Part shown: positions 44,258-52,065 of the stretch, piece by piece
Position numbering within the stretch: the first letter of the stretch is position 1
Layout of the letters: every line of letters begins with the position of its first letter
NCBI GenBank assembly: GCA_947259415.1
Contig: CAMYMI010000008.1
Coordinates: 1-64,000, forward strand
Length of the DNA: 64,000 nucleotides
Reading direction: 5' to 3'
From: an uncultured Ectothiorhodospiraceae bacterium
Lineage (GTDB): Bacteria; Pseudomonadota; Gammaproteobacteria; UBA9214
Notes under the pieces: model-generated
Databases searched by the model: none
What the model saw: the letters and a program-made list of their open reading frames with translations, nothing else
Told to the model about the DNA's origin: nothing
Made by a program: the position numbers and the translations under genes

Positions 44258-46228
44258 GTGAGCAACGCAACCCCGAATAACGACTTCCCGCCGACCCTGC
44301 CCGCCGATCCGGCAGCGTTGATCGAGGCCGTGCTGGCCAGTGACCGACGCGTGCTACTGGTCGGTCCGCCGGGCGTGGGCAAGTCCACGCTGGTCAACGC
44401 CCTGGCAACGGCACTGGTAACGACCGGGCGCACCTGCCGCTGCCTTGGCGCCGATCCCGGTTCGCCGCTGTTCGGGGTGCCCGGCGCCGTGTGCCTGGGT
44501 CGCCGGGAAAACGGGGCCTGGGTTCTGAAAGGCCTGGAGGCGCTCTGTACCCTGGATGCCGGGCGCTTCCGGCTGCCGCTGGTCGCTGCACTGCGCCGTC
44601 TGGCGCAGTCGGTCGAGGAGGGCGTGTTGCTGGTGGACGGACCGGGGGTGGTGCGCGGCGTGGCCGGCGCGGAACTGCTGCCGGCCATTGTCGAGGCGGC
44701 GCGCATCGAGGTGGTGCTGGTGCTCTCGCGTGCCGGCCGGCCGCTGCCGCTCAAGCATGAACTGCGTGCACTGCCGGTTGATGTGTATGCGGTCCCGGCC
44801 GCGCTGCAGGCCGTCCGTCCCGGCAAACGCGCCCGCGCCGCGTGGCGCACCACTTTATGGGACGACTACCTGGCCGGTGCCGAAGAACGCGTATTCGAAA
44901 CCGGCCAGCTGCAATTCACCGGTACCCCGCCGCCACTGGATGCCCCCGGGATCTGGACCGGTCGCCAGGTCGCGCTGCTCGATGGTGCACGCACAATCGC
45001 AATGGGCGAGGTCGTGGCCCTGGAGGGCGAGCGGTTGCGTGTGCGAATACCGGCCATTAATGAAACAGCAAATACGCTGCTGGTGCGTGATGCCGCCCGG
45101 CTCACGGACGGCCGCCTCGGCAGCACGCCGCGCTTCAGCGACGACCGCTTCACCTACCTGCCACCGCCGGACATACAACCGCATGCACCGGCCAGCGCGT
45201 CTACCGGGCCGCGCCCGGCCGGCCGGGTGGGGATGTTGAGCGTCTGCCTGGTCAACGGCGTGTTCGGTGACCCGCTGCTGCACGCGCGCCTGCGGCACCG
45301 CCGCCGCAGCCTGCTGTTCGACCTCGGCGAGGGGGCGAGGCTGCCGGCGCGCGTGGCCCACCAGGTCAGCGACGTGTACATCACCCACGCGCACGTCGAT
45401 CACATCGCCGGGTTTCTCTGGCTGCTGCGCTCGCGCATCGGCGAGACCACCCTGTGCCGCCTGGTCGGTCCGCCGGGCCTGGCCGCGAACATCGACGGCC
45501 TCACACGCGGCATCCTCTGGGACCGCGTGGGCGACAACGGCCCGCGCTTCGAGGTCAGCGAACTGCACGACGAGACGCTGCGGCGCTACGCAGTGCAGGC
45601 CGGCTGCCCCGGCTGCAGCTTGCTGGAGGAAGCGGATGCCGATGACGGCGTGGTGCTCAACGAGGCCGGCTTCAAGGTGCGCGCGACCACTCTTACACAC
45701 GTCTCGCCGGTGCTGGCCTATGTCCTCGAGCCCGCACAGTCGCTCAACATCCGCAAGGACCGCCTGCAGGCGCGCGGCCTGTTGCCGGGGCCGTGGCTGG
45801 GCGAATTGAAACAACGCCTGCAGACCGGCGATAACGAGAAACTAATTACGCTGCCCGACGGATCAAACGAGCGCGTGCAGGCACTGGCGGACGACCTGGT
45901 GCTCATCAGCCCCGGCAAGCGGCTGGTCTACGCCACCGACTTCGCCGACACCCCGGAGAACCGGGAACGGGTGATCGCACTGGCACACGGCGCCCACACC
46001 CTGTTCTGCGAGGCGACCTTTTGCGAGGCCGATGCCGAACAGGCCGCGCGCACCGCCCACCTCACCACCCGCGCCTGTGCCGAAATCGCCGAGGCCGCCC
46101 ATGTTGCCCGGCTGGTGCCGTTCCACTTCTCGCGCCGCTACGAAAAGGACCCCGCCCCCGTGTACGCCGAAATCGCCGAGATCGCAAAGGCCGTGATGAT
46201 CCCCGACACCCTGGCCCTCCCCGATTAA
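44258..46228 (+). CDS. Fusion of Clp1-type polynucleotide kinase and RNase Z-like metallo-beta-lactamase
   Basis: A 656-aa two-domain protein. Residues about 20-320 resemble Clp1/Grc3 RNA 5'-hydroxyl kinases: Walker A GPPGVGKST (36-44), ADPGSPLFGVPGAVCLG and LLVDGPGVVRGVAGAELLPAIVEAA. Residues about 330-650 are an RNase Z-type metallo-beta-lactamase: HAHVDHIAGF (HxHxDH), THVSPVLAYVLEP, YATDFADTPENRE, CEATFCEADAEQAARTAHLTTRACAEIAEAAHV and the terminal PFHFSRRY. Kinase plus 3'-endonuclease chemistry on one chain suggests RNA processing or repair (inference). GTG 44258 is a conservative start with no ribosome site; ATG 44216 lies within a repeat and has a good one. Confidence 0.82.
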   Translation: MSNATPNNDFPPTLPADPAALIEAVLASDRRVLLVGPPGVGKSTLVNALATALVTTGRTCRCLGADPGSPLFGVPGAVCLGRRENGAWVLKGLEALCTLDAGRFRLPLVAALRRLAQSVEEGVLLVDGPGVVRGVAGAELLPAIVEAARIEVVLVLSRAGRPLPLKHELRALPVDVYAVPAALQAVRPGKRARAAWRTTLWDDYLAGAEERVFETGQLQFTGTPPPLDAPGIWTGRQVALLDGARTIAMGEVVALEGERLRVRIPAINETANTLLVRDAARLTDGRLGSTPRFSDDRFTYLPPPDIQPHAPASASTGPRPAGRVGMLSVCLVNGVFGDPLLHARLRHRRRSLLFDLGEGARLPARVAHQVSDVYITHAHVDHIAGFLWLLRSRIGETTLCRLVGPPGLAANIDGLTRGILWDRVGDNGPRFEVSELHDETLRRYAVQAGCPGCSLLEEADADDGVVLNEAGFKVRATTLTHVSPVLAYVLEPAQSLNIRKDRLQARGLLPGPWLGELKQRLQTGDNEKLITLPDGSNERVQALADDLVLISPGKRLVYATDFADTPENRERVIALAHGAHTLFCEATFCEADAEQAARTAHLTTRACAEIAEAAHVARLVPFHFSRRYEKDPAPVYAEIAEIAKAVMIPDTLALPD

Positions 46229-46230
46229 TC

Positions 46231-46376
46231 CCGTAGGTCGGATTAGCGAAGCGTAATCCGACGATGTCTGTAGGAGCGGTCCCCCGACCGCGATACCCGA
46301 CACAAACAATCGCGCCGCAGGACGGCGCTCCTGCAGAAACAACCTGACTGTGTGGGAGCGGCGTCCTGGCCGCGAT
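46231..46376. repeat. Palindromic repeats between fusion gene and MazG-like gene
   Basis: One GTAGGTCGGATTA unit (46233-46264), then three GGAGCGG..CGCGAT inverted units (46268-46376) such as GGAGCGGCGTCCTGGCCGCG. No gene in the 275-bp gap. Confidence 0.7.
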
Positions 46377-46503
46377 CGGTTATTAATAAAAGGAATTAAA
46401 ACAAGGTTTCTGACACCTTGTTATTCCACTACAAATCCCCGTGATACCATCACCCCAACCACCAGAACCCATAACCAGAAGCACCCAACCAACACAAACA
46501 CCC

Positions 46504-46863
46504 GTGCAATCACTCGACCAGATTAAAACCCGCCTGCGCGACTTCGCCAATGAGCGCGATTGGGACCAGTTCCACTCCCCGAAAAACCTCGCCATGGCGC
46601 TGATCGTCGAGGCCGCCGAACTGGTCGAACATTTCCAGTGGCTGACCGAGGACCAGAGCCAGGCCCTGCCGCCCGACAAGCTCGCCGAGGTGGAACAGGA
46701 AATCGCCGACATCCAGATCTACCTCATCCGCCTGGCCGACAAGCTCGGCATCGACCTGGCGCAGGCCGTCAACGCCAAGATCGAACTGAACGAGAAGAAG
46801 TACCCGGCTGAAAAGGTGCGCGGCAGCGCGGCGAAGTACACCGAGTTCAACAACGGTGGCTAA
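46504..46863 (+). CDS. MazG-like nucleotide pyrophosphohydrolase (intact copy)
   Basis: A 119-aa all-alpha NTP pyrophosphohydrolase of the MazG/RS21-C6 type. NLAMALIVEAAELVEHFQWLTEDQSQALPP gives the first EExxE-like helix and EVEQEIADIQIYLIRLADKLGIDL the second with the ExxD metal ligands; ELNEKKYPAEK is a family hallmark. It probably removes non-canonical dNTPs. GTG 46504 is chosen because the second copy at 51447 uses the same GTGCAATC start context. Two degraded relatives lie at 51447 and 59009 and bracket the defence island. Confidence 0.88.
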   Translation: MQSLDQIKTRLRDFANERDWDQFHSPKNLAMALIVEAAELVEHFQWLTEDQSQALPPDKLAEVEQEIADIQIYLIRLADKLGIDLAQAVNAKIELNEKKYPAEKVRGSAAKYTEFNNGG

Positions 46864-46871
46864 GTGGAAAG

Positions 46872-47008
46872 TGTAGGAGCGTCCCGTTTATGCCCGGCGC
46901 TCAATCGGGTACGTGCGCGATTGTTTACAGACCGTAGGTCGGGTTAGGCCGTAGGCCGTAACCCGACGAAGGTTACGTCGGATTACGCTGACGCTAATCC
47001 GACCTGCG
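46872..47008. repeat. Two repeat types, between MazG-like and Nramp-like genes
   Basis: A TGTAGGAGCGTCCCGTTTATGC unit (46872-46924) is followed by a full GTAGGTCGGGTTA..GTAACCCGAC..GTCGGATTACG..CTAATCCGAC unit (46933-47008). Confidence 0.8.
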
Positions 47009-47069
47009 TGCTGCAATGAAGCGGAATTGAGTACACTGTCCCCGGAATTGTAAACAAGAGGAACACCCC

Positions 47070-48275
47070 ATGATCCGCTTGCGCGAACTCGGCCCGGGCA
47101 TCGTCATCGCCGCCACCGGCCTGGGGGCCGGCGACCTCATCGCGGCCTCGGTGGCCGGTGCGAAATACGGTGTCGCCATCCTCTGGGCGGCCGTCCTCGG
47201 GGCGCTCCTCAAGTTCACCCTCAACGAGGGCCTGGCGCGCTGGCAGCTGGCCACGGGGACCACCCTGCTCGAGGGCTGGGTGCGGCGCCTGCCGCGCTTC
47301 TGGTCGGTGTACTTCTTCGTCTACCTGCTGCTGTGGAGCTTCATCGTCGCCGGTGCCCTGATGTCAGCCACGGGACTCGCGATCCATGCCCTGGTGCCCG
47401 CCATCAGCGTGGAAGCGGGTGGTGCCGTGCAATCCCTCATTGCCGCCGCCCTGGTGCTGCTGGGTCGCTACCGCCTGCTCGAGGTCATGATGAAGTTCTT
47501 CATCGCCCTGATGTTCGCGGTGGTGATCTATTGCGCCGTGGCCCTGCAGCCCGACTGGGGCGCCGTGCTCACGGGCATCGTCGTACCACAGTTGCCCGAG
47601 GGCTCGGTGTTCTTCCTGCTGGGGGTCATGGGCGGGGTGGGCGGCAGCGTGACCCTGCTGAGCTACGGTTACTGGATCCGCGAACGCGGCTGGCGCGGCC
47701 CGGAACGCCTGCGCCAGGTACGCATCGACCTGCTGGTGGCCTACGTACTCACCGGCCTGTTCGGCATCGCCATCATGATCATCTCCGCCGGCGTCTCACC
47801 CGAGGTCCTGTCCGGCAGCAAGATGGTGCTGGCCGTGGCCGACGAGATGGGCGCCACCGTGGGCGACATCGGCCGCGGGGCCTTCCTGGTCGGGTTCTGG
47901 GGCGCGGTGTTCAGCTCCATGCTGGGCGTCTGGCAGGGCGTGCCCTACCTGTTCGCCGACTTCGTGCACGAATGGCGCGGCAACACCGACGACAAGGTGA
48001 TCGACACCCGCGCCAAACCCTACCGCGCCTACCTGGCCTTCCTCGCCATCCCGCCCATGATCCTGCTCTGGGCCGGCAAACCCGTGTGGGTGGTGCTCAT
48101 CTACGCCGTCGCCGGCGCCGCCTTCATGCCCCTGCTGGCGGGCCTGCTGCTGTACATGAACGGCCTGCGCGACTGGCTGGGCCCATTGCGCAACCGCAGT
48201 CTGGGTAACCTCGCCTTGTTGGCGACCCTGGTCCTGTTCACGGTGTTGCTGGTGAATAAATTGTTGAGTATGTAG
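47070..48275 (+). CDS. Nramp-related membrane transporter without the DPGN motif
   Basis: A 401-aa protein with about eleven helices. The order of segments follows the Nramp (MntH) family: TM1 IRLRELGPGIVIAATGLGAGDLIAASVAGAKYG and TM6 FFLLGVMGGVGGSVTLLSYGYWIRERGW. The manganese-binding DPGN of TM1 reads GAGD and the MPH of TM6 is missing, so a classical Mn/Fe substrate is doubtful. Such divergent members can carry other cations. Flanked by repeats on both sides; a downstream CorC-like gene is also metal-linked. Confidence 0.82.
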   Translation: MIRLRELGPGIVIAATGLGAGDLIAASVAGAKYGVAILWAAVLGALLKFTLNEGLARWQLATGTTLLEGWVRRLPRFWSVYFFVYLLLWSFIVAGALMSATGLAIHALVPAISVEAGGAVQSLIAAALVLLGRYRLLEVMMKFFIALMFAVVIYCAVALQPDWGAVLTGIVVPQLPEGSVFFLLGVMGGVGGSVTLLSYGYWIRERGWRGPERLRQVRIDLLVAYVLTGLFGIAIMIISAGVSPEVLSGSKMVLAVADEMGATVGDIGRGAFLVGFWGAVFSSMLGVWQGVPYLFADFVHEWRGNTDDKVIDTRAKPYRAYLAFLAIPPMILLWAGKPVWVVLIYAVAGAAFMPLLAGLLLYMNGLRDWLGPLRNRSLGNLALLATLVLFTVLLVNKLLSM

Positions 48276-48372
48276 CCCGGATGCAGGCCGACAGGCCGTA
48301 ATCCGGGGAAGCTGGGCATCGTATTCCCGGATTCCATTGAATTTCATCCGGGCTACCGGTTAGTGGTCACAC

Positions 48373-48595
48373 AGTAGGTCGGGTTAGGCCGCGAGGCCGT
48401 AACCCGACAAAGGTTATGTCGGATTACGCTGGCGCTAATCCGACCTACACGTCTGTTTCACATAATTCCTTCTCCCCTCCAAGGGCAGAAGGCGACGACT
48501 GCGATGAGGGGTAGGCAACGCAGTTGCTTGGCTACAGGATTGATCAACCCTCACCCTGGCCCTCTCCCACTCATGGGAGAGGGGATTCAACAATG
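48373..48595. repeat. Repeat block between Nramp-like and CorC-like genes
   Basis: The 404-bp gap holds a GTAGCCCGGATGC..CATCCGGGCTAC pair (48274-48357), a full GTAGGTCGGGTTA unit (48373-48449) and CTTCTCCCCTCC / CTCCCACTCATGGGAGAGG palindromes (48468-48590). No gene. Confidence 0.75.
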
Positions 48596-48679
48596 TAGCC
48601 CGGATGCAGGCCGGGTGGCCATGGACTTTTGTCCCGTGGATGGTGAACAATCAACCCTGACGATTTACGGGAACCCATC

Positions 48680-49732
48680 ATGACCTTGTTATTTGTCTAC
48701 CTGGCCATCGCCATCGGCGTTTCATTTCTCTGCTCGATACTCGAAGCGGTCCTGTTGTCGGTGACGCCGAGCTTTGCCGAGAAAACCCTGTCAGACCGGC
48801 CGCGTGCCGGTGGCATGCTGAACGGGGTCAAGGAACGCCTGGACGAATCGCTCTCCAGTATTCTCATCCTCAACACCTTTGCCCACACCATGGGTGCCGC
48901 CGGGGTCGGCTCGCAGGCCCTGCAGGTGTTCGGTGAAAAATGGGAAACCTTGATCGCGGTGCTGCTGACGCTCGTCATCCTGTATTTCTCCGAGATCATT
49001 CCGAAAACCCTGGGTGCGACCTTCTGGCGGCAGCTGGCGATACCGTCGGCATTCGTCATTGCCTGGCTGGTGAAGCTGGTCTATCCACTGGTGTGGATTG
49101 CCACGCGCATGACCAGGCTGTTCAGTCACGACAAGGGGGATGAAATTACCCGCGAGGAGATCATCGCCCTGGCCTCGCTGGGGCTCAGGGACGGCACCCT
49201 GATATCCCAGGAAAATGAATACCTGGAGAATATTCTGAAGCTGCGCGAAATACGTACCGAAGAGGTGCTGACACCGCGCAGCGTCGTGCACATGCTGCAG
49301 GAAGACCTGACGGTCACGGAGGCACTGGACCTGGTCGAGACCCGCCAGTTCACCCGTATGCCCATCTATGGGGAGGGCATGGACGATATCAAGGGCAAGG
49401 TCATTCGCGCGGATCTGTTCGAGGCCGAACGCGCGGGGCAGGGTTCGGAGCCCATTAAAAACATTGCCAAGAAGATTGCCCGGGTGTCCGAGAAACTGCC
49501 GGTCCAGCAGTTGATCGACCTGTTCATCAGGAACCGCGCGCACCTGTTCCTGGTCGAGGACGAGTTCGGTCAGACGGCGGGCATCGTGACACTGGAAGAC
49601 GCCATCGAGACCATGCTGGGCCGCGAAATCCTCGATGAACGCGATACCGTGGAAGACATGCAGGCACTCGCCAAGGGGAAATACCGCCTGCGGCTGCGGG
49701 AGGAAAAACAAATGGATGAACTGGAGAAATAA
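48680..49732 (+). CDS. CNNM/CorC-type membrane protein with CBS domains
   Basis: A 350-aa protein. An N-terminal DUF21/CNNM membrane domain with three or four helices (SFLCSILEAVLLSVTPSFAE, FSEIIPKTLGATFWRQLAIPSA) is followed by a CBS pair (about residues 190-330: EVLTPRSVVHMLQEDLTVTEALDL, AHLFLVEDEFGQTAGIVTLEDAIETMLG). Family members are linked to magnesium and cobalt efflux. The C-terminal CorC_HlyC domain found in longer members is missing. Confidence 0.87.
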   Translation: MTLLFVYLAIAIGVSFLCSILEAVLLSVTPSFAEKTLSDRPRAGGMLNGVKERLDESLSSILILNTFAHTMGAAGVGSQALQVFGEKWETLIAVLLTLVILYFSEIIPKTLGATFWRQLAIPSAFVIAWLVKLVYPLVWIATRMTRLFSHDKGDEITREEIIALASLGLRDGTLISQENEYLENILKLREIRTEEVLTPRSVVHMLQEDLTVTEALDLVETRQFTRMPIYGEGMDDIKGKVIRADLFEAERAGQGSEPIKNIAKKIARVSEKLPVQQLIDLFIRNRAHLFLVEDEFGQTAGIVTLEDAIETMLGREILDERDTVEDMQALAKGKYRLRLREEKQMDELEK

Positions 49733-49767
49733 AGGGGAATGGAAACAGCGCAGGTTTAATATATAGA

Positions 49768-49803
49768 TTCCCTCTCCCTCCGGGAGAGGGCCAGGGAGAG
49801 GGG
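49768..49803. repeat. CCCTCTCCCTCCGGGAGAGGG palindrome
   Basis: A short hairpin 36 bp after the CorC-like stop, between convergent genes. It may serve as a shared transcript end. Confidence 0.5.
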
Positions 49804-49847
49804 ATCAATCAGATAACGGAATACAGGGACACTACCCTTCTACCCAC

Positions 49848-50153
49848 CTACGCCGCATCCTCATCCACCTGGACCGCAATCTTCAACCCCAGCGCGTGCA
49901 GCAGCCGGTCCAGGCTTTTCAACTCGGGATTCCCCTTGCCGGACAACATCCGGTACAGACTTTCCCGGTTAAGCCCGGTGGCCTCGGCCAGCTTGCTCAT
50001 GCCGCCAAGACGCGCCTCGGCCACATTGCGCAGGGCAATCAGAAAGAGTTCCTTGTCGCCTTCTTCGATGGCGGTGTTCAGATAAAACGCGGCTTCTTCC
50101 GGATCGGCAAAGGCTTCTTTGAGGTGTTCAGAGTATGGTCGATAGGGTTTCAT
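49848..50153 (-). CDS. Orphan addiction-module antidote protein (HI1420-type)
   Basis: A 101-aa helix-turn-helix protein. FYLNTAIEEGDKELFLIALRNVAEARLGGMSKLAEATGLNRESLYRMLSGKGNPELKSLDRLLHALGLK is typical of the antidote family downstream of RelE-like toxins (TIGR02684). The partner toxin is expected directly upstream, but 50154-50309 contains only a palindrome and a repeat, so this copy is solitary. Confidence 0.88.
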   Translation of the reverse strand: MKPYRPYSEHLKEAFADPEEAAFYLNTAIEEGDKELFLIALRNVAEARLGGMSKLAEATGLNRESLYRMLSGKGNPELKSLDRLLHALGLKIAVQVDEDAA

Positions 50154-50162
50154 ATCCGTCCC

Positions 50163-50190
50163 CAGTATGTAGCTTATAAGCTACATACTG
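50163..50190. promoter_or_regulatory. 28-bp perfect palindrome upstream of the antidote gene
   Basis: CAGTATGTAGCTTA followed by its exact reverse complement, 10 bp before the ATG at 50153. Size, perfection and location suit an autoregulatory operator for the helix-turn-helix protein. Confidence 0.65.
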
Positions 50191-50309
50191 TCGAACATCT
50201 GTTCAGGGCAGGATCTCCCCCGAATGTGCCAAACGGGTAGGGAAGAAGGATGAGATAGTTGTAGGAGCGCCCCGTTTATGCCCGGCGCTTAATCGGGTGC
50301 GGGCGCGAT

Positions 50310-51005
50310 TCATCCGGACTTCACGAACTCCAGGAAGTAGTTGGTTCTCAGGAAGGGTTTGTCGGCCACCAGCCGGAAGCCGGCCGCCTTCATTTCCTCG
50401 ATGGTCTGGGCCTTGTTGGTGCGCACGTGCCCCATCACCCAGCGCGAGCTGACGCGCGGGTCGCGCCGGAAGTCGATGATGATGACGCGCCCGTCCTGGC
50501 GCAGCGCCCGGTGGATGGAGGCCATGGTCTGCCGCGGGTATTCGAAGTGATGGTAGGTGTCGGTGATGAAGGCCAGATCAATGGAGTCGGCCGGCAGCCC
50601 GACATCGTCGGGCGTATTGACGATGCCCTTGACGTTCGACAGGCCCTGCTCGCGGCAGGTGCGCAGGATGTTCTCGATGAAGGACCGGGAGATATCGACG
50701 GCATAGACGGTGCCGCCCGGTCCGACCCGGGGCGCGAACAAGCGTGTGAACAGCCCGGTACCGGCGCCGATGTCGGCAATGGCCATGTCGGGACGCAGTT
50801 CGCTGGCCGCCACGATGGCATGGCGCTTGTCGTAGACCTCGCGCCCGGGCCGCTCGAAGGTGTTGACCCAGCGCTGCCAGTCCGGGTCCACGAAGTGGCG
50901 GTTGATGCCGGGGCGGACGCTCTGTTCCTGCGCCACCACGGACCCTGCCAGCAACACACTGCAGAGCAGGAAGAAGAAGGGCAGCCGGTGGTGTGCGGTG
51001 TTCAT
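50310..51005 (-). CDS. Exported class I methyltransferase-like protein
   Basis: A 231-aa protein. ATG 51005 starts a hydrophobic signal sequence that ends near SVVAQEQ; ATG 51017 is an alternative. The rest is a class I SAM-methyltransferase fold: MAIADIGAGTGLFTRLFAPRV (motif I), VYAVDISRSFIENI, LAFITDTYHHF and GRVIIIDFRRD. Such a fold needs SAM, which is not known to be available in the periplasm, so either the signal acts as an anchor facing the cytoplasm or the protein does not methylate. Ends against a TGTAGGAGCG-type repeat. Confidence 0.8.
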   Translation of the reverse strand: MNTAHHRLPFFFLLCSVLLAGSVVAQEQSVRPGINRHFVDPDWQRWVNTFERPGREVYDKRHAIVAASELRPDMAIADIGAGTGLFTRLFAPRVGPGGTVYAVDISRSFIENILRTCREQGLSNVKGIVNTPDDVGLPADSIDLAFITDTYHHFEYPRQTMASIHRALRQDGRVIIIDFRRDPRVSSRWVMGHVRTNKAQTIEEMKAAGFRLVADKPFLRTNYFLEFVKSG

Positions 51006-51075
51006 GCGAAATAGCATAGCGAAGAATGAAAAGGTCCGAGTAACCTTTTTTTCAATGCACCACAAATATTACGCA

Positions 51076-51282
51076 GTAGGAGCGGTCCCTGGCCCCGATG
51101 GATTTGTAGGTGAACCCAGCCGTCCCGATGGTTCGCTGTAGGAGCGCTCCGTTTATGCCCGGCGACTAATCGGATGCCGCCGCGAAAAAATGCAGATCCC
51201 CTCTCCCTCCGGGACACCTACAGGGATGTAGGTGGTAGAGCAACGCAGGACGCAGTTACCGAGAGGGTTAGGGAGAGGGGAT
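51076..51282. repeat. Repeat block before the MazG-like remnant
   Basis: Between 51018 and 51446 there are GTAGGAGCGGTCCC and GTAGGAGCGCTCCGTTTATGC units (51076-51185) and CCTCTCCCTCCGGGACACC..CCGAGAGGGTTAGGGAGAGG (51198-51280), the same combination as at 42640. No gene. Confidence 0.7.
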
Positions 51283-51446
51283 AAAAGAAAACAATTTCCC
51301 AAACAACCTCGCAGGAACATCTCACGGGCCCAAAACCACTAACCCACCGCTCCTAATACTCCATACTCCCCCACAAATCACCGTGTTACCATGCCCCTAA
51401 TCCATCAGAACCTGAAACACAAAATACCCAATAATTTCAAACTATT

Positions 51447-51856
51447 GTGCAATCCCTGAACCAAATAAAAACCCGCCAGCGCGACTTCGCCGCCGCACGC
51501 GACGGGGACCAGTTCCACTCCCCGAAAAACCTCGCCATGGCCATGATCGTCGAGGCCGCCGAACTGATCGAACACTTTGATGTGCAGGGACGCACGAATG
51601 CCGCGGGAGGCAGGATGTCGGGAGCGGCCCAGTGGCTCACAGAGGACCAGAGCCAGGCCTGCCACCCGACAAACTCGCCGAGATGGAACAGGACATCGCC
51701 GACATCCAGATCTACCTCATCCGCCTGGCCGACAAACTCGGCATCGACATGGAGCGGGCCGTCAACGCCAAGATGGAACTGAACGAGAAGAAGTATCCGG
51801 CGGAGAAGGTCAGGGGCAGGGCGGAGAAGTACAATGAATGTAATGATGGGTGCTAG
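51447..51856 (+). pseudogene. MazG-like pyrophosphohydrolase, frameshifted second copy
   Basis: Starts GTGCAATCCCTGAACC like the intact gene at 46504, keeps the same frame through QFHSPKNLAMAMIVEAAELIEHF, then carries a 51-bp in-frame insertion (51579-51629). At about 51658-51660 one C is missing relative to the intact copy (CAGGCCTGCC against CAGGCCCTGCC), shifting the frame. The lost frame resumes as LPPDKLAEMEQDIADIQIYLIRLADKLGIDMERAVNAK and ends at 51856. The last 125 bp are nearly identical to the end of the fragment at 59009. It marks the left edge of the restriction island. Confidence 0.85.
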
Positions 51857-52011
51857 TAAGGCTGGAGAGACATCCCGAGGAAAGGATTCATAAAAAACGG
51901 GGCACGGTCAATCAAGAGTTTGGATAAATAAATCTATCCCTGCTTCTGATTTGTTTTCAGCATTCCTGCGTATACGGGAATGCAGAAAACCGTCATTTAT
52001 TTGCCAGTTTA

Positions 52012-52056
52012 CTCTGGGTAGAATCTGTGAAAGAATTTCCAAAAATCTACCCAGAG
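52012..52056. promoter_or_regulatory. Inverted repeat at the methyltransferase leader
   Basis: CTCTGGGTAGA (52012-52022) and TCTACCCAGAG (52046-52056) are exact complements, and the right arm overlaps the ribosome site of the methyltransferase (start 52066). It could be an operator for the methyltransferase's own N-terminal helix-turn-helix, as known for M.SsoII/M.EcoRII-type enzymes, or an RNA hairpin masking translation. A GCATTCC..GGAATGC pair lies further upstream (51960-51983). Confidence 0.6.
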
Positions 52057-52065
52057 AGGAAACTG

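Noticed and set aside
12552-51282. Small structured RNA genes or riboswitches in the palindromic gaps
   Set aside because: The hairpins recur as dispersed repeats in many unrelated gaps and no known riboswitch core or tRNA cloverleaf was recognised.
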